DNA from: Spirosoma lacussanchae
Lineage (GTDB): Bacteria > Bacteroidota > Bacteroidia > Cytophagales > Spirosomataceae
Assembly: GCF_005870035.1 (NCBI RefSeq)
Contig: NZ_SWJG01000004.1
Span: 1-64,000, forward strand
Length of the DNA: 64,000 bases
Reading direction: 5' to 3'
Shown: positions 40,647 to 50,300 of the stretch, piece by piece
Layout: every line of letters starts with the position of its first letter
How positions within the stretch are numbered: the first letter of the stretch is position 1
Notes under the pieces: generated by a model
What the model saw: the letters and a program-made list of their open reading frames with translations, nothing else
Told to the model about the DNA's origin: nothing
The model's database searches: none
Translations under genes and position numbers: made by a program

Positions 40647-42047
40647 TTATTCGACCGCTAGGGGTTGATTTTGGGGCCGCTGCGGGTTGGGTTGGGTGCT
40701 GGCTTCACGCACGAAGCCTTCTTTGAGGTGTTCATAAAAAGACACCGGATCAACCAGCGACGCGGCTCCATGCGCCATAAGCCCGCCCAGCAGAAGCTGA
40801 AAAATAGCCGAGTGGCGGTCAGTCATTTCAAGCACCAGAATGGCCGCGGTAAACGGCGACCGAACGACCCCGGTCAGAAAGCTCACCATGCTCACGAGAA
40901 TAATGAGGTTATGATCGGCAGGCGATATGCGGGCCAATCGCCCCAGCGCATCGCCCAGGATGGCCCCGGCACTCAGCGAGGTAGCAAATACGCCCCCGGC
41001 ACCTCCGCTGCTGTAGCTGAGCGCCATACCCGCAAACCGCACCGGAAACAAATACCAGGGGGTCTCGCCGGTATTCTGAAACAGCAGGCGGTTTATAATG
41101 GGTTTACCCGTTCCAGCCGCGTCCATGCCTACGCAGAACACCAGTCCGGCCAGCAGCAGCCCGCAACCGGCCACCCAGCCCGCCTGTGCCAACGGCGTCC
41201 TGAACCGCTGGCGGTAGCGGTTGATCCACAGCAGAGTTTTGGCAAAAAGAGCGCCCGCCAGACCGCACAACAACGCAATCAGCATTACGATACCCAGCAG
41301 CCAGCCCGTAGAGACCGTAACCTTCGGAAAGCCCAGGTACAGATACGGTCCCTGAATAGCCTGCGCCGTCATACCGGCAATGATGACGGCGGTAAAAACG
41401 GCGGTACGAAACCGGGTGATGTGGGTTTGGGTCAGCTCCTCTACTACGAATACAATACCACCGAGCGGGGTATTAAACGCAGCTGCCAGGCCTGCCGCCC
41501 CACCCGTTACCAGCGCAATTTGCCGCGACAGCTGCGGCCAGCCGGCGGGTTGCAGTCGATTGATTGCCCTGAAAATAGCGGCCGATATCTGAATGGTTGG
41601 CCCCTCGCGGCCTATGACCCCGCCCCCCAGCAGCAGGGCTACACTGCTGATTACTTTGACCACCGCCACCCGCAGACTCAGCAGATACGCCGTGTAGCCA
41701 TGGGTTTTAGGATGGGATAACTCGATGCCAGCCATGACCTGCGGAATACCACTGCCCCGCGCGGCCGGCGCCAGCCACCGCACCAGTCCCCAGGCCAGCA
41801 GAAAAGCCACCGGCGTCAGGACGAATGTCAGGAGCGGATTAGTGTGAAACCAGTGAAAACTGAGTTCTTCTGCCCATTCAAAGGCTTTTTCGTAGCCTAC
41901 CGCTACCAGCCCGGTCAGCAATGAGGCCACCCAGAACGGTAAACTCTGCAAAATCACCCGCCGTACCGGTCCCGTATAGACCCGACGAATTACGTACTGG
42001 TCGATCCAGGCCAAAACCCGGGCATACCGGGATTCTTTGTTGATCAT
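40647..42047 (-). CDS. ClC-family chloride channel/transporter
   Basis: A 466-residue membrane protein with about ten helices. Motifs: GSGIPQV (selectivity filter start), GREGPTIQ with the gating Glu, and AAAFNTPLGGIVFVVEEL; the third filter motif is GGVFATS. No cytoplasmic CBS domains follow. An in-frame TTG 14 codons upstream gives a longer form, but the ATG at 42047 is preferred. Its start is 65 bases from the divergent TTCTAAG array, which might also influence it. Confidence 0.9.
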   Translation of the reverse strand: MINKESRYARVLAWIDQYVIRRVYTGPVRRVILQSLPFWVASLLTGLVAVGYEKAFEWAEELSFHWFHTNPLLTFVLTPVAFLLAWGLVRWLAPAARGSGIPQVMAGIELSHPKTHGYTAYLLSLRVAVVKVISSVALLLGGGVIGREGPTIQISAAIFRAINRLQPAGWPQLSRQIALVTGGAAGLAAAFNTPLGGIVFVVEELTQTHITRFRTAVFTAVIIAGMTAQAIQGPYLYLGFPKVTVSTGWLLGIVMLIALLCGLAGALFAKTLLWINRYRQRFRTPLAQAGWVAGCGLLLAGLVFCVGMDAAGTGKPIINRLLFQNTGETPWYLFPVRFAGMALSYSSGGAGGVFATSLSAGAILGDALGRLARISPADHNLIILVSMVSFLTGVVRSPFTAAILVLEMTDRHSAIFQLLLGGLMAHGAASLVDPVSFYEHLKEGFVREASTQPNPQRPQNQPLAVE

Positions 42048-42111
42048 TGATGAACACCATTGATTAGATAGACAACGACCCGATATCAATTGTGGTTTAC
42101 GGCCCCGGTGG

Positions 42112-42151
42112 TTCTAAGCAGATTGTAAGGTTTTGTTAAGCCCCTTACAAG
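42112..42151 (+). promoter_or_regulatory. Four-copy 11-bp direct-repeat regulator box, copy C
   Basis: Heptamers at 42112-42118, 42123-42129, 42134-42140 and 42145-42151 read TTCTAAG, TTGTAAG, TGTTAAG, TTACAAG, spaced by exactly 4 bases. A TTTG (42166-42169) that could belong to a -7 box lies 15-18 bases after the last repeat. It precedes the membrane coiled-coil gene at 42195 and may also touch the divergent ClC gene. Confidence 0.75.
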
Positions 42152-42194
42152 TAGTGAACCGGATGTTTGTCATCTCAACGAACCGGTCAATCTT

Positions 42195-43115
42195 ATGGAA
42201 ACCAATGAAACAACTACAAAAACGCTGACGGGCTTAGTCAGCGTACTGGCTGTCCTGGTGCTGGCGGGAGGTATATTTTTCTGGAAGAAAAAAGCGGCCT
42301 TCAAACACGAACAACTAAGCACCCAGCAGCGCGTAGACTCGTTACTTACCGCCCAGCTTCGACTCAAAGAGGACATGGGCGAACTGACCAATCAGTTGGC
42401 CAGCTCAAACGCGGACAATACCGATCTCAACACGCGTCTTATCAATGCGAACCAGCAGCTGAGCCGTACGGATGCCCGGCTTCGTGACCTTCGTCGGACC
42501 AGCGCCGACAGGCTGCAGAAACTGAAGCGCCTGGACGAGTCGAACTACCGGCTAACGGTTATCCGGGATAGCCTGGGCGCCCAGATGGAAGCCATGCATG
42601 ACAAGATAAACTGGCAAACGAACGAGAACGAAACCCTGATCAGCCAGAATACAAACCTGCAGCAGCAACTCACTACCCGGGATGCCCGCTTATTGACTAT
42701 GGTGCCCCGCTCCGCCTTAACGAGCGATGCGTTCCGGGTCGAGGTTAGTAAACCGAATCGTAAGGAAACGGCCAAGGCTAAAAAAGCGGATGTTATTACG
42801 ATCTCGTTTACCATTCCGGCCGAGCTGGCGCTCAGTGGTATGCAGCGCGTTTACGTCAGCCTTACGGATACCCAGCGGGTGGCAATGGTAGACCCGCAGA
42901 AACTGGTTACCATTGCCCTGCCCGATCAGCAGCAGACCATTCCTGTTCATGCGGAGCGGACAGTCAACTTTGCCCGGAACCCCCAGCGCCTGTCGGTCGA
43001 TATCAACCCCGATTCAGAGGTTAAACCAGGTATCTACAGAGCGGCTGTCTTTACGGACAGTGCTTATCTGGGTTCGGTCGAGTTTCGGCTGCGCGACAGT
43101 TTCTGGTTCTTCTAA
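42195..43115 (+). CDS. Membrane-anchored coiled-coil protein of unknown function
   Basis: A 306-residue protein. One transmembrane helix (about residues 10-30, LTGLVSVLAVLVLAGGIFFW), a long coiled coil (about 35-165), then a beta domain (about 175-306) with ITISFTIPAELALSGMQRVY and YLGSVEFRLRDSFWFF. The domain is periplasmic if the helix is a signal anchor. It is first in a row of plus-strand genes with TTCTAAG boxes. Function unknown; envelope or sensing role is inferred. Confidence 0.75.
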   Translation: METNETTTKTLTGLVSVLAVLVLAGGIFFWKKKAAFKHEQLSTQQRVDSLLTAQLRLKEDMGELTNQLASSNADNTDLNTRLINANQQLSRTDARLRDLRRTSADRLQKLKRLDESNYRLTVIRDSLGAQMEAMHDKINWQTNENETLISQNTNLQQQLTTRDARLLTMVPRSALTSDAFRVEVSKPNRKETAKAKKADVITISFTIPAELALSGMQRVYVSLTDTQRVAMVDPQKLVTIALPDQQQTIPVHAERTVNFARNPQRLSVDINPDSEVKPGIYRAAVFTDSAYLGSVEFRLRDSFWFF

Positions 43116-43212
43116 CCCGTCGCTGCGGGTTTACCCCTCTCCCTGATTACCCCCAAAATAGACTTCGCCGGTGGCCTTTCATCGGTTATGTTTCACCCTA
43201 CCCCACAACGTT

Positions 43213-43764
43213 ATGGCAACCGATTCCGATTCTCCCCTACAAGACCATCTTAAACGTCATTCTGTCCCGTATCTGCTGGCAGGCGTCTGCTTGCTAGCCC
43301 TGCTGTACATGGTTTTCCGCAACTATCAACTAAAGCAGCTATACGAGAAACAGACGCAGGCCATGCGATGGCGCGTACGAACCAATCAGCTATCGAACGA
43401 CCGGAGTCAGCTGATGTTCGGTATGACAACCTTTGGCTGGGCGGTTGGCAAATCACTGACCCAGAATAAAAATGATGAGGTAAACGAATATTTCAACAAA
43501 CTGGTAAAGACAAAGGGCGTTCAGGAAGTGCTGCTGGTCAATCCGGCGGGCAATGTGCTTCTGTCTACCAATAAGAAAAATCAGGGCATCCGGTTCAGCT
43601 CCCTGTATCCGGCCTATCTCCTTGAGCAAAACGATACGTACTTCAACAGCAAAGTCCCGTATGAGTTGTCAACGCCTGTTGTCACGTCTGCAAACCGACT
43701 TGGCACCCTGGTCATGTTTTTCAGCCCAGCATCCATCATGCCCGATTCGCTGACTCTCCCCTAA
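43213..43764 (+). CDS. Membrane-anchored sensor-like domain protein
   Basis: A 183-residue protein starting MATDSDSPLQDHLKRHSVPY; a longer in-frame start lies upstream but reads poorly. A transmembrane helix (about 19-36) is followed by a coiled segment and an extracytoplasmic PAS/Cache-like domain with VQEVLLVNPAGNVLLSTNKK and LGTLVMFFSPASIM. No kinase or other output domain. It may be a stand-alone sensory or adaptor protein in the efflux/envelope block. Confidence 0.65.
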   Translation: MATDSDSPLQDHLKRHSVPYLLAGVCLLALLYMVFRNYQLKQLYEKQTQAMRWRVRTNQLSNDRSQLMFGMTTFGWAVGKSLTQNKNDEVNEYFNKLVKTKGVQEVLLVNPAGNVLLSTNKKNQGIRFSSLYPAYLLEQNDTYFNSKVPYELSTPVVTSANRLGTLVMFFSPASIMPDSLTLP

Positions 43765-43821
43765 CCTGAATTCGGGCGCACCTCTGCGAATAGGCGGAGT
43801 ACGCTGTCCCTGATTAGCCCT

Positions 43822-43861
43822 CTCTAAGCCAATTCTAAGTATATCCTAAGCTCCTTCTTAG
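43822..43861 (+). promoter_or_regulatory. Four-copy 11-bp direct-repeat regulator box, copy A
   Basis: Heptamers at 43822-43828, 43833-43839, 43844-43850 and 43855-43861 read CTCTAAG, TTCTAAG, TCCTAAG, TTCTTAG, with 4-base spacers. CTTG at 43875-43878 (in CCATCTTGCC) lies 14-17 bases after the end. It precedes the TPR gene at 43935. Confidence 0.8.
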
Positions 43862-43934
43862 GTTTCGCGTCCATCTTGCCACCATCGAAGACAGCATCCC
43901 GCTGTTCAGAAATGCTGAATTAACCCTACATGTT

Positions 43935-45668
43935 ATGAAAAACAAGCATCCCATTCCAGGACCACTAGCCGTTATCGGTTTGCTGGTTGTTATACAGGCG
44001 TCGGCTCAGACGCCGGCGCCCGATGCACTGACCCTGATGAATATGGGCCGTTTCGACGAAGCCAAGCAGAAACTTCGGCAGGACGCCCAGCAAAGCCCGG
44101 GTATGCAGACGTACTTTAACGCTGGGTACGGCTATCTGCGTGCCGGCCAGCCCGACTCAGCCCGCATCTGGTTCGAGAAAGGTGTTCCTTCGGACGAGAA
44201 ACGGGTACCGCTCAACGAAACGGGTATTGCCATTACCCATCTGGTTCAGAACAACACTACCGAAGCCAGCGCCAAACTGGCCGATGTGGTCAAGAAAAGC
44301 AAAGGAAAAAACGCGGACATCCTGTACCGGATCGGCGAAGCCTACACAGGGTATCTTACCCCCGACAGTGGTTCCATTAAGCCTCGTTATCCGCAGGTAG
44401 TCAACGCAGCTTCCGCCATCGACTACCTGAACCGGGCTGCCGAGCGGGACAAGAAAAACGCGTCGGTTCAGCTGGCGCTGGGCGATGCGCATTACCTGAA
44501 TAAAGACGCCGGTACTGCCGTTACCCGCTACGAGAGTGCGCTGGAAATGGGCCTGGATGCCTCCCGGGTCTATCAGCGGATTGGCGATATCTACTGGCAG
44601 GGTCGGAATCTGAACCTGTCGGTCGAAAACTACAAAAAAGCCATCGAAGCCAATCCCCGCTACGCACCGGCTTACCGGCAGCTGGCCGAACTTTATTACC
44701 TCGTTAATCGCTACAAGGAGGCCGCTAATTACACCGACCAATACATTCGGGTGTCGGGCGATCGGCGGGCCGACATGCTGCTCCGGTCCGCTCAGTTTCA
44801 TTTCCTGGCCAACAATTTCCAGCAGGCTGTGAACGTCATCGACAGCAACCGGGCTGTGCTGGCTCAGAACCCAATCGTTTACCGCATTGAGGGCTGGGCC
44901 TACTCGTCGCTGAAGCAGCCGCGGAAAGCCATTGAAAACATCAGCACCTTTCTTGAAAAAGCACCCCAGAAGGCCATGCCCGACGATTATAAATACCTGG
45001 GGCGGGCGTATCTGGCCCAGGAAGGTTTTGCCAATGATTCACTTAAGGCGCAGAACGACTCGGTTGGTATAGCGTACCTGCTCAAAGCGGCCCCGGCCGA
45101 CACCAGCGAGAACCTCTACAGCGACGTAGCCAAATACTATTACCGGACCAAACAGCACCCACAGGCCGTGGCCGCGCTCGACTCAGCCGCCAAACACGGC
45201 TTCAAAGCCGACATGCAGGACCTGTTCCGGTACGGCATGAGCAACTACACCCTCGGGTTTGCCCGCGATAGCCTGGGTAAACTGCAGCGGGACACGCTTC
45301 GTTTCGCCAAAGCTGATTCGGCCCTGGCACTGGCGCAGCAGGGTTCGCCCGATTATTCGCCCACGGTACTGTACCGGGCCAAGGCCAACTACTACGCGTA
45401 TACGCCCGAAGAGGCCGTCAAAAATGGCAAAGCACGTCCCTATTTCGAGCAGTTCATCGGCATGGTTTCCGACAAGGAAGAGGAGCGGAAGCGGTATCAG
45501 AAAGATTTGGTACTCGCCTTCAAGTACCTGATATCGTACCACGAACTGGTCACCAAAGACCTAACCGCCCGGGCCGACTGGCTCAAACGCGGACTCAGTC
45601 TTCTGCCCAACAATACCGACCTGGCCAAAATTGCCACGGCCGATACCGACGACTCAACCGATCAGTAA
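43935..45668 (+). CDS. Secreted TPR-repeat protein
   Basis: A 577-residue protein with a signal peptide (hydrophobic GPLAVIGLLVVIQASAQ) and at least eight tetratricopeptide-like repeats, such as ALTLMNMGRFDEAKQKLRQD, YQRIGDIYWQGRNLNLSVEN and YKKAIEANPRYAPAYRQLAE. Repeats of this kind bind partner proteins or assist outer-membrane assembly. It has its own TTCTAAG box and terminator, so it is likely transcribed alone. Specific role unknown. Confidence 0.8.
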   Translation: MKNKHPIPGPLAVIGLLVVIQASAQTPAPDALTLMNMGRFDEAKQKLRQDAQQSPGMQTYFNAGYGYLRAGQPDSARIWFEKGVPSDEKRVPLNETGIAITHLVQNNTTEASAKLADVVKKSKGKNADILYRIGEAYTGYLTPDSGSIKPRYPQVVNAASAIDYLNRAAERDKKNASVQLALGDAHYLNKDAGTAVTRYESALEMGLDASRVYQRIGDIYWQGRNLNLSVENYKKAIEANPRYAPAYRQLAELYYLVNRYKEAANYTDQYIRVSGDRRADMLLRSAQFHFLANNFQQAVNVIDSNRAVLAQNPIVYRIEGWAYSSLKQPRKAIENISTFLEKAPQKAMPDDYKYLGRAYLAQEGFANDSLKAQNDSVGIAYLLKAAPADTSENLYSDVAKYYYRTKQHPQAVAALDSAAKHGFKADMQDLFRYGMSNYTLGFARDSLGKLQRDTLRFAKADSALALAQQGSPDYSPTVLYRAKANYYAYTPEEAVKNGKARPYFEQFIGMVSDKEEERKRYQKDLVLAFKYLISYHELVTKDLTARADWLKRGLSLLPNNTDLAKIATADTDDSTDQ

Positions 45669-45697
45669 CGAGTCATTGCCGACTATTCGGCCTGCCC

Positions 45698-45754
45698 ACT
45701 CCTCATACGCATACCGGTCTACGACTACGACGGGTTACGTATGAGGAGTTTTGC
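45698..45754 (+). terminator. Rho-independent terminator after the TPR gene
   Basis: ACTCCTCATACG and CGTATGAGGAGT form a perfect 12-bp stem with a 28-nt loop, followed by TTTTG. It starts 30 bases after the TPR stop. Confidence 0.7.
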
Positions 45755-46001
45755 GTATACAGCCACGGGTAATTCCCGCATCCGGCCCCTATGGAGCACG
45801 AGCGCAATTATTAAAAAAGTGCAATTTTTAGAGATATAACATTTGGAAATTTGTCTACTCGCTGTTGCGTTAATTCAGGTGGCAGACTAAGCGACTAATC
45901 CGACTGGCAATTAGTACTATACAGTACTTGCCGTGGGGCAGAATGAACTATGAGGAGTTATTCTTATATTTTTCTAATGTAACACTTCTTTTTGTGGTGG
46001 T
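45755..46001. other. Non-coding stretch upstream of the efflux operon
   Basis: AT-rich. A palindrome made of two AGTACT units (45913-45918 and 45923-45928) lies about 75 bases upstream of the regulator box. No gene is visible. It may add a second operator to the efflux promoter. Confidence 0.5.
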
Positions 46002-46041
46002 CTCTAAGGGAATTCTAAGTATTTTCTAAGGTCTTCTTTAG
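46002..46041 (+). promoter_or_regulatory. Four-copy 11-bp direct-repeat regulator box, copy B
   Basis: Heptamers at 46002-46008, 46013-46019, 46024-46030 and 46035-46041 read CTCTAAG, TTCTAAG, TTCTAAG, TCTTTAG, with 4-base spacers. TTTG at 46055-46058 (in CGTATTTGCC) lies 14-17 bases after the end, as in copy A. Both promoters also share TTGCCAC after this point. It precedes the efflux operon at 46141. Confidence 0.82.
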
Positions 46042-46140
46042 TAGTCTTTCCGTATTTGCCACAGTAGAAGCTGTTCAATTTATTCCACAGGATCAGCGGC
46101 TTACACCGGCACCTAACTTTTGTCCAGAATAACTCATCTT

Positions 46141-47295
46141 ATGAATGCATCTTCGGGTATCAGTGTCTTTTTCGTGAGCGCTCTAGTGATTTCACTGGCA
46201 GGCTGCTCGGCTCGGTCTGAATCGAGCGAAACCAAAGAGACAGCGGAAAAGCCGGCTTTCCCGGTCATCGAGCTTACCAACCAGGACGCCACCCTCGACC
46301 ATGACTACGCCAGCAACCTCGAAGCGGTACAGAACGTGGAAGTGCGCGCCCGGGTAGCCGGCTACCTCGACAAGATTCTGGTCGACGAAGGGCAACCCGT
46401 TCGGAAAGGGCAGCTCATGTTCCAGCTGAACGACGCCGAATACCGCGTAGAAACCGCCCGGGCGCAGGCCAGCCTCGAAAACGCCACCGCCCAGGCCAAA
46501 ACGGCAGAAGTCGAGATGGAGCGGGTGAAGCTGCTGGTCGATAAAAACATCATATCAGCCTCGGAACTGAAGCTGGCCAGAGCCAAGCGCGAGTCGGCTC
46601 AGGCATCGATCAACGAGGCCAAAGCGGCCCTGGCCAAAGCCCGGCTACACGTGTCGCTGGCGGGCGTTAGAGCGCCTTTCGATGGGGTCATCAACCGCAT
46701 TCCGTTCAAGCCGGGTAGCCTGATCGAAGAAGGTGCGCTGCTGACGACTGTATCCGACGTTCGGGAGATTTACGCCTATTTCAACGTCTCCGAAAAAGAA
46801 TATCTGGCCTTCGTCAAAAAACGGAAAAGCCCCGACAAGACGACCAGCAAGCAAGTAGACCTGCTGTTAGCCGACGACTCGCCCTATGCCCACAAAGGAA
46901 AGATCGAAACGACCGAAACCATTTTTGAAGGCAACTCCGGCACCATTGCCTTCCGGGCCCGTTTTCCGAACCCCAACCGGCTGCTGCGCCACGGCGCTAC
47001 CGGTAAAGTACGTTTGTCGACCGATGTAGACGATGCCCTGCTGGTTCCCCAGAAAGCCGTGTTTGAAGTACAGGACAAAAATTTCGTGTACGTAGTTGAC
47101 GCCAACAACAAGGTAAAGACCCGCAGTTTTATTCCCCGAAGCCGGGTCGATCAGTTCTACATTGTTCAGTCGGGGCTGCGTCCCGGCGAGCGGATCGTAT
47201 ACGAAGGTATCCAGAATGTTAAGGACGGCCTGACCATTACGCCCCAGACCTTACCCGCCAACGAACTGCGCGCCCTGTACGCATCGGCCGATTAG
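46141..47295 (+). CDS. RND efflux periplasmic adaptor lipoprotein
   Basis: A 384-residue membrane-fusion protein of an AcrAB-type pump. The N-terminal signal with lipobox VISLAGC predicts a lipoprotein. Then come beta-barrel/lipoyl halves (VEVRARVAGYLDKILVDEGQ, VSLAGVRAPFDGVINR), an alpha hairpin (about 100-160), and a beta-barrel with SDVREIYAYFNVSEKEY. It bridges inner and outer membrane pump parts. The ATG at 46141 is preferred over an upstream TTG. First gene of the efflux operon. Confidence 0.9.
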   Translation: MNASSGISVFFVSALVISLAGCSARSESSETKETAEKPAFPVIELTNQDATLDHDYASNLEAVQNVEVRARVAGYLDKILVDEGQPVRKGQLMFQLNDAEYRVETARAQASLENATAQAKTAEVEMERVKLLVDKNIISASELKLARAKRESAQASINEAKAALAKARLHVSLAGVRAPFDGVINRIPFKPGSLIEEGALLTTVSDVREIYAYFNVSEKEYLAFVKKRKSPDKTTSKQVDLLLADDSPYAHKGKIETTETIFEGNSGTIAFRARFPNPNRLLRHGATGKVRLSTDVDDALLVPQKAVFEVQDKNFVYVVDANNKVKTRSFIPRSRVDQFYIVQSGLRPGERIVYEGIQNVKDGLTITPQTLPANELRALYASAD

Positions 47296-47366
47296 TGTTT
47301 ACCGACCTGCTCCAGTTGGGGCGTCAGGCTCTCCCTCTCGTAACGCGTACATAAAACTCAACGCAT

Positions 47367-50300
47367 ATGTTCAAAACCTTCATTAAGCGCCCGCTGCTCT
47401 CGACCGTCATCTCGGTCGTGATTGTGTTGATGGGTATACTGGCCCTGACCAGTCTGCCCGTTACCCAGTTTCCGGAAATTGTTCCGCCCTCGGTAACGGT
47501 AACGGCGAAATACACGGGTGCCAACGCGGAGGTATCTACCAAAGCCGTGGCTACCCCGCTGGAACGGGCCATCAACGGGGTGCCGGGCATGACCTACATG
47601 ACATCCATGTCGGGTAACGACGGCACGACCCTCATCCAGGTCTTTTTCAACGTAGGCACCGACCCCGATCTGGCCGCGGTAAACGTACAGACCCGCGTCA
47701 CCACCGTGCTGGATGAGCTTCCCGAAGAAGTGATCAAAGCGGGGGTGCAGACCGAAAAAGAGGTGAACAGTATGTTGCTTTACCTCAACATTATCAGCGA
47801 CGACCCTACCGTCGACGAGAAGTTCATCTACAACTTTGCCGACATCAACATTCTGGCCGAACTCAAACGGATCGATGGCGTAGGCTTTGCCGCGATCATG
47901 GGAAACCGCGATTATTCGATGCGGGTGTGGCTCAAGCCCGACCGAATGACAGTGTATGACGTCTCGGCCGACGAGGTGATTGCCGCCATCCGGAAGCAGA
48001 ACGTGGAAGCGGCCCCCGGTAAAGCTGGCGAAAGTGCCGACCGTGACCCCCAGACCCTGCAATACGTGCTGCGCTATACGGGTAAATTTTTCGAGCCCGC
48101 CCAGTACGAAAATCTGGTCCTCCGCGCCAATGCCGACGGTTCGCTGCTTCGGCTGAAAGATGTGGCCAGCGTAGAGTTCGGCTCCGTCGATTACGGCGTC
48201 CTGTCCAAAACCGACGGACGCCCCTCGGCGGCTATCATGCTCAAGCAGCGCCCGGGTTCCAACGCCCGCGACGTCATTGCCAACGTGAAAGCCCGCATGG
48301 CCGAGCTGAAAGAAAGCTCGTTCCCGACGGGCATGACCTATAATTACGCTTACGACGTGTCCCGCTTCCTGGACGCGTCGATCAACGAGGTTATTCATAC
48401 GCTGGTCGAAGCCTTTATTCTGGTATTCATTATTGTGTTCCTGTTTTTGCAGGACTGGCGGTCAACCCTGATCTGTGCCCTGGCGGTGCCGGTGGCTCTG
48501 GTCGGTACGTTTGCCTTCATGAGCATGATCGGGTTTTCGATCAACCTGCTGACGCTGTTCGCGCTGGTGCTGGCCATCGGTATTGTGGTTGACAACGCCA
48601 TTGTGGTGGTCGAAGCCGTTCATGCCAAGATGACCGAAGAACATCTGTCACCCCGCGCGGCCACGTTCGGAGCTATGAGCGACATTGCCGGCGCTATTGT
48701 GGCCATTACGCTGGTGATGTCGGCGGTGTTCGTGCCCGTCGCGTTCATGTCGGGGCCGGTTGGTATTTTCTACCGGCAGTTCTCGCTAACGCTGGCCATC
48801 GCCATTGTCATTTCGGGGGTCAACGCGCTAACGCTGACACCCGCCCTCTGCGCACTGCTGCTGCGGCCGGTTCATGGCGAGCAGAAAGGGTTGCTGGGTC
48901 GCTTCTTCGCCCGCTTCAACCGGGGCTACGATGCGCTGTCGAATCGGTACCAGCGCCTGCTAAAGCCAGTTCTGAACCGGGGCGTAATCACCTGGGGGCT
49001 CCTGTTGCTCTTTATTCTGGGCACCTGGGGGGTCAGTACCATCCTGCCGGGCGGCTTTATCCCGACCGAAGACCAGGGCATGATCTACGTAAACGTCACC
49101 ACACCCGCTGGCGCCACCGTAGACCGGACCGAGAAAGTGCTGGACGCGATCGAAGAGGTGGTATCTAAAGAAGAATCGGTCGAAAACGTATCGACCCTGG
49201 CCGGATTCAGCCTTATGACCGACGGGGCGGGTGCATCGTACGGCATGGGCATGATCAACCTCAAACCCTGGGAAGAACGGTCGGTAACTATGCAGGAACT
49301 GATTGAAATCCTAGAAGAAAAAACGAAGCATATTCACGATGCCAGTATCCAGTTCTTCCCTCCGCCCACCGTACCGGGGTTTGGTAATTCGAGCGGATTC
49401 GAACTGCGTCTGCTCGACCGGGGCCGTAGTGGCGACCTCCAGAAGACCGCAGAGGTAGCCGACAAATTCATTGACGCCCTGAAGAAACGACCCGAGATCC
49501 GGGATGCGTTCACCAGCTTCGACCCGAGTTTCCCGCAATATCTGCTACAGGTAGACCAGGAAAAAGCCGCTCAGAAAGGGGTTTCCATTGACAACGCCAT
49601 GGGTACGCTCCAGACGCTGATGGGTAGTTACTACGCGTCTAACTTTATCCGCTTCGGGCAGATGTACAAGGTAATGGTGCAGGCCGATCCCAGCTACCGG
49701 ACCAAGCCCGAAGACGTGCTTAACCTGCGGGTCAAGAATGACCAGGGTGAAATGGTACCCTACTCCAACTTTGTCCGGCTTCAGCGGGTTTACGGACCCG
49801 AGCAACTGACCCGGTACAACATGTATACCTCAGCCATGATTAACGGCGACGCGGCCCCGGGCTACAGCAGTGGCGACGCCATTCGGGCCATCGAAGAGGT
49901 AGCCGAGACCCAGCTTCCCAAAGGGTTCGGCTTCGAATGGTCGGGTATGACCCGCGAAGAAGTGCTGTCGGGCGATCAGGCCATGTACATCTTCGCCATC
50001 TGTCTGTTGTTCGTATACCTGCTGCTGGTGGCCCAGTACGAAAGCATCTTCCTGCCGCTGCCGGTTATCCTGTCACTGCCCACGGGCGTGTTTGGCTCCT
50101 TCGCCTTTTTGCAGCTGCTGGGTCTTCAGAACAACATTTACGCGCAGGTGGCGCTGGTGATGCTCATCGGCCTGCTCGGCAAAAATGCGATTCTGATTGT
50201 GGAGTTCGCCAACCAGCGACAGAAAGAAGGGCTGCCGATCGTGAAGGCGGCCATGGAAGGAGCCGTTTCGCGGCTTCGTCCGATCCTGATGACTTCGTTT

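Noticed and set aside
40665-41720. 351-codon plus-strand ORF opposite the chloride transporter
   Set aside because: Arg/Gln-rich shadow of hydrophobic membrane codons.
47358-48398. 346-codon minus-strand ORF opposite the RND pump
   Set aside because: Antisense to a highly conserved pump; His/Gly-rich composition is typical of shadows.
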